From the NCBI GenBank assembly GCA_947259215.1, contig CAMYLJ010000038.1:1-64000 (forward strand): a DNA stretch of 64,000 nucleotides. Direction: 5' to 3'. The position numbers and the translations under genes are program-made. This document shows, in pieces, positions 1-7,806 of the stretch. Each line of letters starts with the position of its first letter. Positions within the stretch are counted from its first letter, which is position 1. This DNA comes from an uncultured delta proteobacterium. GTDB taxonomy: Bacteria > Myxococcota_A > UBA9160 > JAFDET01. A model generated the notes under the pieces. That model did no database searches, was not told the origin of the DNA, and was given only the letters and a program-made list of their open reading frames with translations.

Positions 1-880
1 GCCATCGGTGGCCTCCAGCGGGCAGGCGCCGGACGCAGGCCAGGGCGAGGGCCGCGTTCGCCGCCTGGTGTTCTCCCAGCGACGGCAGGTCCAACGTGAG
101 CGCGAAGTCGCCGTCGCGGAGATCGAGGGTCGAACCGTCCGCGCCGCGACTCCGCACGCGCAGCTCGATCTCGTCTCCGATGCGGGCCAGGGGCGCACCC
201 AGCTCGCGCGCGCGCGCGGCCACCACTGCGGCCGCCTCGGCCGGCAGCGTCCCGCACACCGCGGGAACCCCGGGCTTCAGGATCCCGGCCTTCTCGCCCG
301 CGATCGCCGCCAGGCTGTCGCCCAGCCGGTCCGTGTGCTCGAGCTCGATGCTGGTGATGCAGCAGACCGCCGGATCCACCACGTTGGTGGAGTCGAGCCG
401 GCCCCCCAGGCCGACCTCGAGCACGGCCCGATCCACCTGCGCCTCGCGGAAGAGCAGCAGCGCCGCCGCCGTCGTGACGTCGAAGAAGGTCGGCGCGTCG
501 GCCGGGTCCTGCTCGCGCAACGCCTCCACGGGGCGGCGCAGGCGCCCGAGCACCGCAGCCAGGGCCGCGCCGTCCGCTTCTTCCCCGTCCACGCGGAAGC
601 GCTCGGTCCAGCGCTCGAGGTGCGGCGAGGTGAAGGTGCCGACCCTTTCACCGGCCGCACGCAGCAGCGCCTCGGCCGCGAGCGCCGTCGAGCCCTTGCC
701 CTTCGAGCCGGCGACGTGGAGGACGCTCTGTCCGTGCTGGGGATCGCCCACCTGCGCCAGCAGGCGCCGGATCGGACCGAGTCCCATGCGCGCGTAGGGC
801 CAGTCGGGCCGCCGCTCGACGTTGATCAGCCCCTCCAGCCAGGAGGTGGCCTGCTCCACGCTCTCGAAGGGCGTGCCCAC
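1..880 (-). CDS. folC: FolC, bifunctional folylpolyglutamate/dihydrofolate synthase (3' end beyond window)
   Basis: ATP-dependent ligase that adds glutamate to dihydropteroate or folates in the cytoplasm. The minus-strand frame opens with a GTG at 880 and runs off the left edge, so about 293 N-terminal residues are present. Visible family motifs are the P-loop HVAGSKGKGST (about residues 55-65), a FTSPHLERWTERF block, LEVGLGGRLDSTN and the IELEHTDRLG segment followed by GEKAGI. A stop at 908-910, which ends the upstream gene, limits the start to this GTG or in-frame codons between 880 and 907. The gene lies 27 bp after the small Cys protein and is probably co-transcribed with it. Identity is confident; the exact start is not. 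Confidence 0.93.
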   Translation of the reverse strand, partial: MGTPFESVEQATSWLEGLINVERRPDWPYARMGLGPIRRLLAQVGDPQHGQSVLHVAGSKGKGSTALAAEALLRAAGERVGTFTSPHLERWTERFRVDGEEADGAALAAVLGRLRRPVEALREQDPADAPTFFDVTTAAALLLFREAQVDRAVLEVGLGGRLDSTNVVDPAVCCITSIELEHTDRLGDSLAAIAGEKAGILKPGVPAVCGTLPAEAAAVVAARARELGAPLARIGDEIELRVRSRGADGSTLDLRDGDFALTLDLPSLGEHQAANAALALACVRRLPAGGHRW

Positions 881-907
881 GCGCGGCTCACGCCGCCGTG
901 GCGTACG

Positions 908-1234
908 TCACTGGGTCTGGTAGCGCTTCCAGCGCCGGTAGTCCTTCACGGCGTCGCTGGTGGACTCCACCGCCGGGTAGAAGAAGCGCAGCGCGTAGCC
1001 GCACTCCTCGCAGAGGCGGTAGCAGAACTTGAAGCCGTCCACCTCGCGCACCGTGCCCACGTTGATCCGGTTGTCGTCGTTGCAGCACGACTTCGGCTTG
1101 GTGGGCGAGATGATGCGCTTGGGATAGTCGTTGCGCGGCTTTTCGTCGTCCGTGTAGCGGATGATGTTCCGCGTCGGCCGGTTCGACCGGGCGTCCGCGT
1201 TCTGCTTCCGGATGTTGCTTCCGATCCTTCTCAA
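908..1234 (-). CDS. Small cysteine-containing conserved-looking protein, unknown function
   Basis: A 108-residue protein that I do not recognise. The start is taken as the TTG at 1234, which overlaps the TGA of the upstream NRDE gene in a TTGA quartet, with a GAGGAA Shine-Dalgarno a few bases before it; an in-frame extension to 1327 would only re-read that gene. The product is basic in its first half and then carries a CC pair, a C-x3-CEEC block and an aromatic tail rich in Tyr, Arg and Trp, so metal binding is possible but unproven. Translational coupling suggests expression with the NRDE protein and folC. Confidence 0.7.
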   Translation of the reverse strand: MRRIGSNIRKQNADARSNRPTRNIIRYTDDEKPRNDYPKRIISPTKPKSCCNDDNRINVGTVREVDGFKFCYRLCEECGYALRFFYPAVESTSDAVKDYRRWKRYQTQ

Positions 1235-2004
1235 CGCTGGTTCCTCGTGTTGGGGGTGCCCGTCGCGATCCGGGACGGCCCGAGTTCGCGCAGGAGTGGG
1301 GTGAGATCGCGGTAGGGCGTGGTGCACGGCGGCCCGTCGGCGTGGCGCAGGACGTCCTGCCCGGGCTCCTCGCCCAGGGCCAGCAAGCTGGAGCTGCGCG
1401 TGCCGTACGCGCCCGCGTGAATGCAGGTGTTCTCGAGCGGCGGGGCGTCGCGCAGGTGCACGCGGCAGACCGCGGCCAGGGCGTCGAGCACGCCCGCCGC
1501 GGGCACGCGCGCCGCCACGTCCGCCTCCACCAGCAGGCGCGCCACCTTGGGGTGTCCGCGGTCATTGGGGTCGGCGTTGGCCACCACGTGCGCGCCGGGC
1601 TCGAGGCTCCACACCTTGGGCTCCGCCTCGTAGCGGGTGACGAAGGCGTCGCGGGCGTCGGCCACCAGCAGGTTGAACGGGTTGTAGGCCGCCAGCGGCA
1701 GGCGCTCGAGCTCGGCGGCCGCGGCCCGGGCGCTGTCGGCGGCCAGCACGTCCTGGACCAGCAGGCCCCGGGAGCGGCGGCTGCGGTCCGGGCTGGCGTT
1801 CGGCCGATTGGTGAGCCCGACGAATACGCCGTGGCGATTCACCCCCAGCCAGGTGCCCCCTTCTCGGGCGTCACGAGGAGCCAGGAAGCCCTGGTCGCGC
1901 AGCGCGAACCCCTCCGCCGGACGCTCCAGATACTCGTCCCGGTTGGCAGCTACCACGAGGGGCATGCCCGGAACGCACCGGTGGAGAGCGATGAGGGTGC
2001 ACAT
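1231..2004 (-). CDS. NRDE family protein (TANGO2-like)
   Basis: A 257-residue protein whose N-terminus has Met-Cys followed by the diagnostic AANRDE motif at about residues 19-24, as in the NRDE/TANGO2 family. The conserved Cys2, exposed after Met removal, suggests an N-terminal-nucleophile-like fold, but the biochemical role of bacterial members is not settled; TANGO2 itself is linked to haem and lipid handling. GTWLGVNRHGVFVGLTN at about 50-66 and NPFNLLVAD near 105 are typical of the family, and the length fits. The ATG at 2004 has no clear Shine-Dalgarno. The 3' end is coupled to the small Cys protein. Confidence 0.88.
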   Translation of the reverse strand: MCTLIALHRCVPGMPLVVAANRDEYLERPAEGFALRDQGFLAPRDAREGGTWLGVNRHGVFVGLTNRPNASPDRSRRSRGLLVQDVLAADSARAAAAELERLPLAAYNPFNLLVADARDAFVTRYEAEPKVWSLEPGAHVVANADPNDRGHPKVARLLVEADVAARVPAAGVLDALAAVCRVHLRDAPPLENTCIHAGAYGTRSSSLLALGEEPGQDVLRHADGPPCTTPYRDLTPLLRELGPSRIATGTPNTRNQR

Positions 2005-2057
2005 GGAGAACCCGGCAGTATACCCTTCGGGCCGGATTCTGCAAGTTTATGGCGAGG

Positions 2058-3422
2058 TTACGCCCTTCGGTCGCCCACCAGGCGGAGGGAAGGGCGCTCG
2101 TCGTCGGCAGCCTCGCGGGCTGTCTCGTTGCCGCTCCAGCCCTTGCGGGCCCGGGCGCGCTGGGCCTTCCGGAGGGCGGCATCCCGATCGAGCACCAGGC
2201 CGTATTGGCCGAACACGTCCCGCAGCTGGTCGAAGTTCTGCTCGATCGTGCGCCGCACGGACTCGAAACCGTGCTCGATGGCGGCCTCCCGCTTCCAGAA
2301 GGCCAGCGGGTTCACCTCGAAGAAGTCCGAGTCCGTCTCGCGGGGCTCGATCAGGATGATGTCGCCCTGGAAGCGGTCGTCCGCCAGGTAGCGCTGGATC
2401 CCGAGCTTGAGCCGCGAGTGCAGCAGGGTGCGGAACACCTGGTTCAGGACGGTCTTCATCCCGCGGTCCGACAGGTAGCGGCCGTCGGCGAAGTACTCCA
2501 CGCCCTCGTCCTCGGCGTCCAGGCGGTTCAGGAACGGGCGGAAGGGGTTGTAGCAGATGATCAGGTCCGCCCCCTTCTCGATGGCGAGGTCGATGTTGGC
2601 CGTGTGGCGCACGCCGCCGTCCACGTAGTCCACGCCGTTGATCCGCGCGGGCCGGTAGAAGAGCGGCAGCGCCGTCGAGGCCTTCACCGACTCGGAGATC
2701 GTGACCTCGGCGTTCTCGTCGGGGCCGAAGATGGCACGCTCGGCGGTGTCGAGGTCGCAGGCCGTCACGTAGAGGCGCTTGTTCTGCTTGCGCTCGAAGG
2801 CCCGGAAGTCGTTGGGCATGCGCAGGCGCTCGAGGTTCACGCGCAGCCAGCGCTCGAGGCTCGAATTGTCGAAGAAACCCGAGGGGATGTGGTTCGTGAG
2901 CGCCGGCACCTCGCGGGTGGGCGCCACCTCCTCGATCAGGTTCATCGCGAAGGCTTCGAAGTTGCGGTAGCTCGGCTCGCTCACGAAGCGCCGCGCCGAT
3001 TCGCCCGCCACCTGCGAGAGCCGCGGCAGGCCCGTGGCCAGCTCGTACGCCACCGCGGGCAGGTAGCTCGCCAGGTCGTACGCGAACTTCGCGGGACGCT
3101 CCAGGAACTCGCGCCAGTTCGGGTTGTAGAAGTCGAAGGGCTTCAGCTGGCGCAGGCGCGCGCTCGAGCCCTCGAGCACCGCCACCATCTCGTCGGGCGT
3201 GACGCCCGCCGCCAGGGACACCGCCAGCATGGAGCCGGCCGAGAGCCCGACGTACATGTCGAGATCGGTGACCTTGCGGCCCACCAGGAAGTCGTTCAGG
3301 GCCTTCAGGCCGCCGATCTTGAAGGCGCCCCCCGAGACGGCGCCGCCCGCCAGCACCAGCGAGACCACGGGATCCCGCCGAGGGCGGGTGCCATCGCTCT
3401 TGCGGATGAGCGTCAGTCCCAC
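2058..3422 (-). CDS. Patatin-like phospholipase family protein
   Basis: Predicted Ser-Asp dyad acyl hydrolase acting on phospholipids or other lipid esters. A glycine-rich oxyanion segment (AGGAVSGGAFKIGG) precedes the nucleophile elbow GLSAG (Ser about residue 61), and the catalytic Asp sits in a DGG motif near residue 270. The GTG at 3422 is preferred because GGAGGGGG stands 6 nt before it; an in-frame ATG at 3497 gives a longer product but lacks a ribosome site. The C-terminal 120 residues, charged and helical, lie outside the core domain. There is no signal peptide, so a cytoplasmic or membrane-peripheral location is likely. It is transcribed alone, divergent from the lipoprotein gene. 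Confidence 0.9.
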   Translation of the reverse strand: MGLTLIRKSDGTRPRRDPVVSLVLAGGAVSGGAFKIGGLKALNDFLVGRKVTDLDMYVGLSAGSMLAVSLAAGVTPDEMVAVLEGSSARLRQLKPFDFYNPNWREFLERPAKFAYDLASYLPAVAYELATGLPRLSQVAGESARRFVSEPSYRNFEAFAMNLIEEVAPTREVPALTNHIPSGFFDNSSLERWLRVNLERLRMPNDFRAFERKQNKRLYVTACDLDTAERAIFGPDENAEVTISESVKASTALPLFYRPARINGVDYVDGGVRHTANIDLAIEKGADLIICYNPFRPFLNRLDAEDEGVEYFADGRYLSDRGMKTVLNQVFRTLLHSRLKLGIQRYLADDRFQGDIILIEPRETDSDFFEVNPLAFWKREAAIEHGFESVRRTIEQNFDQLRDVFGQYGLVLDRDAALRKAQRARARKGWSGNETAREAADDERPSLRLVGDRRA

Positions 3423-3739
3423 TCGAACCCCCTCCGCCCGGGCCGCTATTGCCGGGGGGGCGGCCGTGGAGCCTCTCCGGGCGGTCAGTCGCAGCATTCG
3501 TTCGCTGCGTTGCGTTAGGATACTTATCGACCGGACGGCCGTCTACCACAAATCGATTCGGTCTCTGCCGGATTCTCATCGAAAACCGAGGAGTTCGGGT
3601 AGCAAGGGATGGTGGGGAAATACCCCCTGGGGTCCCAAGCCGGCCCCTGGAGTTGCCGCGGCGCGTCGGCCCTGCCGGCCCGTGGGCGCGAAACCTCCAC
3701 CGTGCTACCTCCCACTAAGCTCTCTGGAGGTGCCGTTCG
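3423..3739. other. Divergent intergenic region, 317 bp
   Basis: Separates the patatin gene (minus) and the repeat lipoprotein gene (plus). It holds the patatin Shine-Dalgarno at about 3429-3436, a less GC-rich stretch at 3515-3530 that could contain a promoter, a perfect 10-bp palindrome GACGGCCGTC at 3534-3543, and a TGGAGGTG ribosome site before the ATG at 3740. No convincing gene is visible inside. Confidence 0.5.
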
Positions 3740-5011
3740 ATGGCCACGCGCACGCTCGCCCTGGCGCTGGCCGCAAGCCTGGCCGTTTCGGCGGGCTGCG
3801 CCACGACCGGCGTTCCCGTGGACCCGAACGACCCGACTGCCCAGGCTTCCGGAGGACCGTCCATCGGCCGGCGCGTCGGGGCTGTCGCCGAGGGCGCGCT
3901 GATGGGAGCCGTGATCGGTGGCCAGATGGGCCCCATCGGGATGGCCGTGGGCGCCGCCAGCGCCATGCTCTACAGCGCCATCACCGGAAAGGTGCCGTTC
4001 TCCGCCCAGGGCGGCGGCGGCGGCGGCTGGGGCGGCGGTCCCGCGACCGGCAGCGAGCGCGAGCGGGAGCGCGAGCTCGAAGACGAGATCGAGCGCGAGA
4101 TGTCCCGCCAGGCCTCCCTCGAGACCGAGATCGAGGAGGAGCTCGAGCGCCAGGACGCGCTGCTCCAGCAGATCGACAACAACGCGGCCCAGCCTCAGGC
4201 CGATCAGGCGCCTTCGGCGCCGGAGCCGGTGAAGCCCCAGGACATCGACCCGCGGGCGGCGCCCACGGCGCCGACCGACCGCAACCTGCCGGCCGTGGTG
4301 TTCGACGAGAAGCCGGTGGAGGTGCCCAAGGGCACCTGGGACAACGACCGCAAGCTGCGGGTGCTCGAGCGCACGCTCGACGCGGACCGCGACGGAGTGC
4401 CGGAGCAGGTGCGTTACCTGGACGCCCAGGACGGGCAGATGGTGCGCAAGGAGCAGGACCGGGACTACGACGGCAAGCTCGACGCCTGGACGCGCTACGA
4501 GGACGGCCAGGTCGTCGCGCGGAGCGTCGACGAGAACAAGGACGGGCTTCCGGACGTGTGGGAGGAGTACGACCGCGGCGTCATGAGCCGCCGCGAGGTG
4601 GACCGCGACCAGGACGGCGTGCGCGACGCCTTCTACGAGTACGAGGCCGGCTCCCTGGTGGAGGAGCGCCACGACGCCAACGGCGACGGTGAGCCGGACC
4701 TGGTCGTCACCTACAAGGACCGGGTGCGGGTGCGGGCCGAAGAGGATCGCGACAAGGACGGCCGCATGGACACCTGGAGCACCTTCGAGGTGGTCGAGGG
4801 CGAAGAGGTGGTCACCCGCATCGAGCGCGACCAGAAGGGGCGGGGACAGGCCGACACCTTCGAGACCTACCGCGCGGTGGACGGGAAGCCCGAGCTGGCC
4901 CAGAAGGAGGAGGACGTGAACGGCGACGGGGACGTCGACATCACGTCCGTCTACGAGGACGGAAAGCTCAAGCGGCGGGAAGTGAGCGACCCCGCCATGA
5001 TGCCGCTCTAG
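3740..5011 (+). CDS. Lipoprotein with glycine zipper, coiled coil and EF-hand-like Asp repeats
   Basis: A 423-residue protein with a lipobox signal (hydrophobic stretch ending SAGC, Cys at 20), so a diacylated outer-membrane or periplasmic lipoprotein. A glycine-zipper-like segment (about 44-75) is followed by a Gly run, then a highly charged coiled coil (105-140, Glu/Arg alternation) and a Pro/Ala linker. From about 210 to the end there are seven to eight copies of a D-x-D-x-DG loop in a 25-35 residue period (for example DADRDGVPE, DRDYDGKLD, DANGDGEPD, DVNGDGDVD), each followed by a short aromatic strand. Such loops bind calcium in EF-hand, dockerin and thrombospondin-3 folds; binding here is inferred. 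TGGAGGTG precedes the ATG. Confidence 0.85.
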   Translation: MATRTLALALAASLAVSAGCATTGVPVDPNDPTAQASGGPSIGRRVGAVAEGALMGAVIGGQMGPIGMAVGAASAMLYSAITGKVPFSAQGGGGGGWGGGPATGSERERERELEDEIEREMSRQASLETEIEEELERQDALLQQIDNNAAQPQADQAPSAPEPVKPQDIDPRAAPTAPTDRNLPAVVFDEKPVEVPKGTWDNDRKLRVLERTLDADRDGVPEQVRYLDAQDGQMVRKEQDRDYDGKLDAWTRYEDGQVVARSVDENKDGLPDVWEEYDRGVMSRREVDRDQDGVRDAFYEYEAGSLVEERHDANGDGEPDLVVTYKDRVRVRAEEDRDKDGRMDTWSTFEVVEGEEVVTRIERDQKGRGQADTFETYRAVDGKPELAQKEEDVNGDGDVDITSVYEDGKLKRREVSDPAMMPL

Positions 5012-5020
5012 GCGAGCGCC

Positions 5021-6304
5021 CTACGGCTCCGGCGCTTCGGGGCTGAGCTCGAGCTCCCGACGCTGCATCTCGCGCTCCCGGAAGGCGTCGATCCGGCGCC
5101 GCTCCAAGAGCAGCTGGAGTTCCTTGTTGCGCGTGCGGATCCGCTCGAGCTCCAGCGCCAGCTCCCGGTCCGAGAGCTCCGCCATCTTGAAGTCCAGATC
5201 GATCTCGACGCTGGCCCGGGTGCCGTCGGACGCCAGGGCCGTCACCCGCACCCGGTTCGTGCCCTCGCGCACGGGGACGAAGCCCGAGAAGGTGCCGTCG
5301 GGCGAGAGCTCGACGTCGGTGGAGAAATCGCCGGTGGTCAGGTTGGTGAGCACCAGGTCCTCGATATTGGCGAACGACACGCCCTGGAGGAGCGCCACGA
5401 TGTCGCCCGGGTTCTGGACCGGGGTGAACTGCCCGTGGGTCACCCGGGCCATCTCCGTCAGCGCCACCGGATAGGAGAGCGCCTGGGGACCGAGGGCGTA
5501 GGTGTTGATGGTGATGCCGGCCTTCTGGGCGAGCCGCGCCGCGTTGACGGCGGCCTCCGTGTCGCCGGCGTCGGACTGGTTCCCGCGGCCGATGGGCAGG
5601 GTGGGCACCCCGTCGGTGAGGAAGAGCATCACCTTGCGCGCGCCCCGCGGCTTGCTCTTGGAGCCGGGAAGGGCCGCCAGCTCCGTGATTCCCAGCCGGA
5701 CCCCAGCGGCGAAGTTCGTGGCGCCCCGGGCGCCGCGCGCCTTCACACCGACCAGGGCGCGCCGGACCTTGTCGAAGTCGTGGGTGAAGGCGATCTCCAG
5801 GAAGGCGTCGCGCTGGTAGGGATCGAGGCGCTCGCCGGTCAGCGGGTTCACCTCGCCCCCGAACGTCAACAGACCCAGGCGCACACGCCGGGGGTCGATG
5901 CTGTCCACCAGGGCGCGGGCCGCCGCCACCTGGGCGCCCAGGATCGTGTCGTCCGGATCCGTGGAGCGGACGTCGTCCGAGAAGGCGCCGGGCGGCAGGA
6001 GCTCCACGTGCGGGTTGATCCCGACCTCGCCGTCGCCGTCCACGTCGACGCCGCTGGCGTCGTTGGTGGAGTCGGAGATGTCGATGGCGATCATCACGTC
6101 GAAGTCCGCGGACCCCCCGCCCTCGGCGACGGCGCTGCCGCGGATGGGCGCGATGTGGACCTTGTTGCGCACCACCTCGCCCGTGGTGGGGTCATCCACG
6201 AAGATCTGCACCGGGGATTGGGCGGCGGCCTCGGCCGGCGACACCGCCGGGGCCGGCCCGGCGGCCAGCACACCCAGGGCGGCGACGGCGACCCACAGCC
6301 TCAC
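5021..6304 (-). CDS. Secreted von Willebrand factor A domain protein
   Basis: A 427-residue exported protein. The GTG at 6304 overlaps the stop of the M28-like gene in a GTGA quartet. A signal peptide (about 1-28) is followed by a VWA domain with an intact metal-ion-dependent adhesion site, D75-x-S77-x-S79 (MIAIDISDST), and an inserted Asp-rich loop DVDGDGEVG that resembles a calcium site. Downstream come a TDGVPTLP segment, a beta-sandwich-like region with EGTNRVRVTA, and a C-terminal coiled coil rich in Glu/Arg (about 375-420). VWA proteins of this layout mediate protein binding at the cell surface; the partner is unknown. Tight coupling suggests it works with the M28-like protein. Confidence 0.85.
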   Translation of the reverse strand: MRLWVAVAALGVLAAGPAPAVSPAEAAAQSPVQIFVDDPTTGEVVRNKVHIAPIRGSAVAEGGGSADFDVMIAIDISDSTNDASGVDVDGDGEVGINPHVELLPPGAFSDDVRSTDPDDTILGAQVAAARALVDSIDPRRVRLGLLTFGGEVNPLTGERLDPYQRDAFLEIAFTHDFDKVRRALVGVKARGARGATNFAAGVRLGITELAALPGSKSKPRGARKVMLFLTDGVPTLPIGRGNQSDAGDTEAAVNAARLAQKAGITINTYALGPQALSYPVALTEMARVTHGQFTPVQNPGDIVALLQGVSFANIEDLVLTNLTTGDFSTDVELSPDGTFSGFVPVREGTNRVRVTALASDGTRASVEIDLDFKMAELSDRELALELERIRTRNKELQLLLERRRIDAFREREMQRRELELSPEAPEP

Positions 6305-7563
6305 GGCGAGGCGGGCTCCGACGCGGCGCCTTCGCTGCTGGGGGGCGGCGGAACCTCGGCGTCGGACGGAGGCGCCTCCGCATCGGACGGGAGCGTGTCG
6401 GCGTCGGGCGGCGCCGCGGATTCCGTCGCGGCCTCCTCGCCGGCGGCCGCAGCGCTCTCCGCGTCCTCGACCACCTCGGACTCCGGTCCCTCCTCGAGCA
6501 CAACGACCGGCTCGGGCTCGGGCGGCGGCAGCAGCCGGTCCACCTTGGCGAGCCGCGTGGTGATGTCGCCCAGGCCGTCCAGCGCCACCTGGCCCACGGC
6601 GCCGAGGCTCTCGGGCGAGACCTGATCGAGGGTGTCCGCGGGGGCGTCCTCGGGCAGCTCGCCCACGAAGGCCACCACGCGCTTGATGCCGGCGTCGCGC
6701 AGGGCCTGGTGGGCGGCCTCGCTGGGCTCCGTCGGCACGTCGCCCCGGAAGATGCCTGCCTTTCCTCCGCGGGTGGCGGCGCGCCAGAAGGCCTCGCGGC
6801 TCGAACGGTGGGAGCGCAGGTCGCGCTCGATCTGGAGGTCGATGCCGCCCACCCGGCGGAAGATCATCGCCATGCGGATGCGGGAGAGCACGCCCTCCCG
6901 CTCCAGGATCTGCGCCCACACGCGCCCGGTTCCGACGGCCTGCTCGCCCGGCGAGGCCTCCAGGAACGCGACCCAGGTGGTGTAGTCCAGCGGCTGGGCC
7001 GCGACCTGGCGCGCCAACTCCAGCACCACGGCGGGACCGCTGGCCACGCCGTTGGCTGCCGGGCCCTCTTCGTCGGGGGTGGTGGCATAGGCGGCGCCCA
7101 ACAGGACCACGTCGGAGAGCTCGCCCGGAATCTCGGCCCACAGCACACGCGGGAGGTGGCCGAGCTCCTCGACCGAAGGTCCGGCCGCGGGGTCCGCGCC
7201 CTCTGCGGCGCCGTCGCTGAAGACCTCTTCCACAGACTCCCCTTCCCCAGCGGACGCCTCCTCGGTCGCAGCGGCGGCAAGCGCGGCCTGCTCCTCTTCG
7301 TACACCTGGGCGAAGTCGATCTCCTCGACCTCCAGACCCAGGGCTTCGAGCTCCCCGCGCAGGTAGCGACGCGTCTGCTCCACGCCCTCGCTGCCCAGGG
7401 GGCGAGGGCCGATCGCCGCCATGGTCTCCAGATCGGCCCAGGCGCGCTCCGTCTGGAAGCTGCGGCTCCGGGTCCACTCCGCCTGCTCCTCGTAGACGGG
7501 CGGGGCATGACAGAAGGTGTACGACCAGGGGCCAACCGCGACGAGAAGGACGGCGATGCGCAT
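6301..7563 (-). CDS. M28-type peptidase homologue lacking metal ligands, exported
   Basis: A 420-residue protein starting at the ATG at 7563 with a hydrophobic export segment (residues 2-20). IGPRPLGSEG at 51-60 and the following helix match the N-terminus of M28 aminopeptidases and glutaminyl cyclases. The positions that normally hold the zinc ligands are changed: GAHYDT is here GAAYATTP (156-163), the GANDNASG block is PAANGVASG (168-176), and the acidic FDGEE segment is FLEASPG (200-206). An acidic, Ala/Pro/Glu-rich tail fills residues 330-420. I infer a non-catalytic scaffold or receptor. It is coupled by GTGA overlap to the VWA gene. A longer start at 7602 is possible. Confidence 0.75.
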   Translation of the reverse strand: MRIAVLLVAVGPWSYTFCHAPPVYEEQAEWTRSRSFQTERAWADLETMAAIGPRPLGSEGVEQTRRYLRGELEALGLEVEEIDFAQVYEEEQAALAAAATEEASAGEGESVEEVFSDGAAEGADPAAGPSVEELGHLPRVLWAEIPGELSDVVLLGAAYATTPDEEGPAANGVASGPAVVLELARQVAAQPLDYTTWVAFLEASPGEQAVGTGRVWAQILEREGVLSRIRMAMIFRRVGGIDLQIERDLRSHRSSREAFWRAATRGGKAGIFRGDVPTEPSEAAHQALRDAGIKRVVAFVGELPEDAPADTLDQVSPESLGAVGQVALDGLGDITTRLAKVDRLLPPPEPEPVVVLEEGPESEVVEDAESAAAAGEEAATESAAPPDADTLPSDAEAPPSDAEVPPPPSSEGAASEPASP

Positions 7564-7663
7564 GGGACCGGTTAGATTAGCGGGCCCCAACCTCCCAAGC
7601 ACCCGGTTCGGCGCGGTTTTTCACCCACCGGCAAGTTTGGGCGACACTTTTGCGGCGGGAAAG

Positions 7664-7739
7664 CCACTTCTCTCTTGAGGGCCCCTCCTCGCGGGGCTTT
7701 CAGAAGTGGAAGGTAGGGCCCGGCATGGGCCGGGCCCTA
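7664..7739 (+). ncRNA. Structured intergenic element, candidate leader or small RNA
   Basis: Between divergent genes lie nested inverted repeats: CCACTTCT (7664-7671) pairs with AGAAGTGG (7702-7709) around an inner GCCCC/GGGGC hairpin (7681-7697) followed by TTT, and next to it TAGGGCCCGGC (7714-7724) pairs with GCCGGGCCCTA (7729-7739). No ORF explains them. They could form the 5' leader of comM, a small RNA or a terminator pair. Strand and function are inferred. Confidence 0.35.
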
Positions 7740-7806
7740 TCTTCGTCCTTCCGCCCCTGCACGCAGCCCCACCCCCTCATCCCACCGGTCCCGATGGGAA
7801 CTCCGC

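Noticed and set aside
8-1315. A 435-residue plus-strand reading frame at the left edge
   Set aside because: It is antisense to folC and the small Cys gene, which carry clear motifs; its composition is that of a GC-rich shadow.
5021-7477. A single 818-residue minus-strand reading frame
   Set aside because: Its first 390 codons are the wrong frame of the M28-like gene; the real VWA gene begins at GTG 6304 with a signal peptide.
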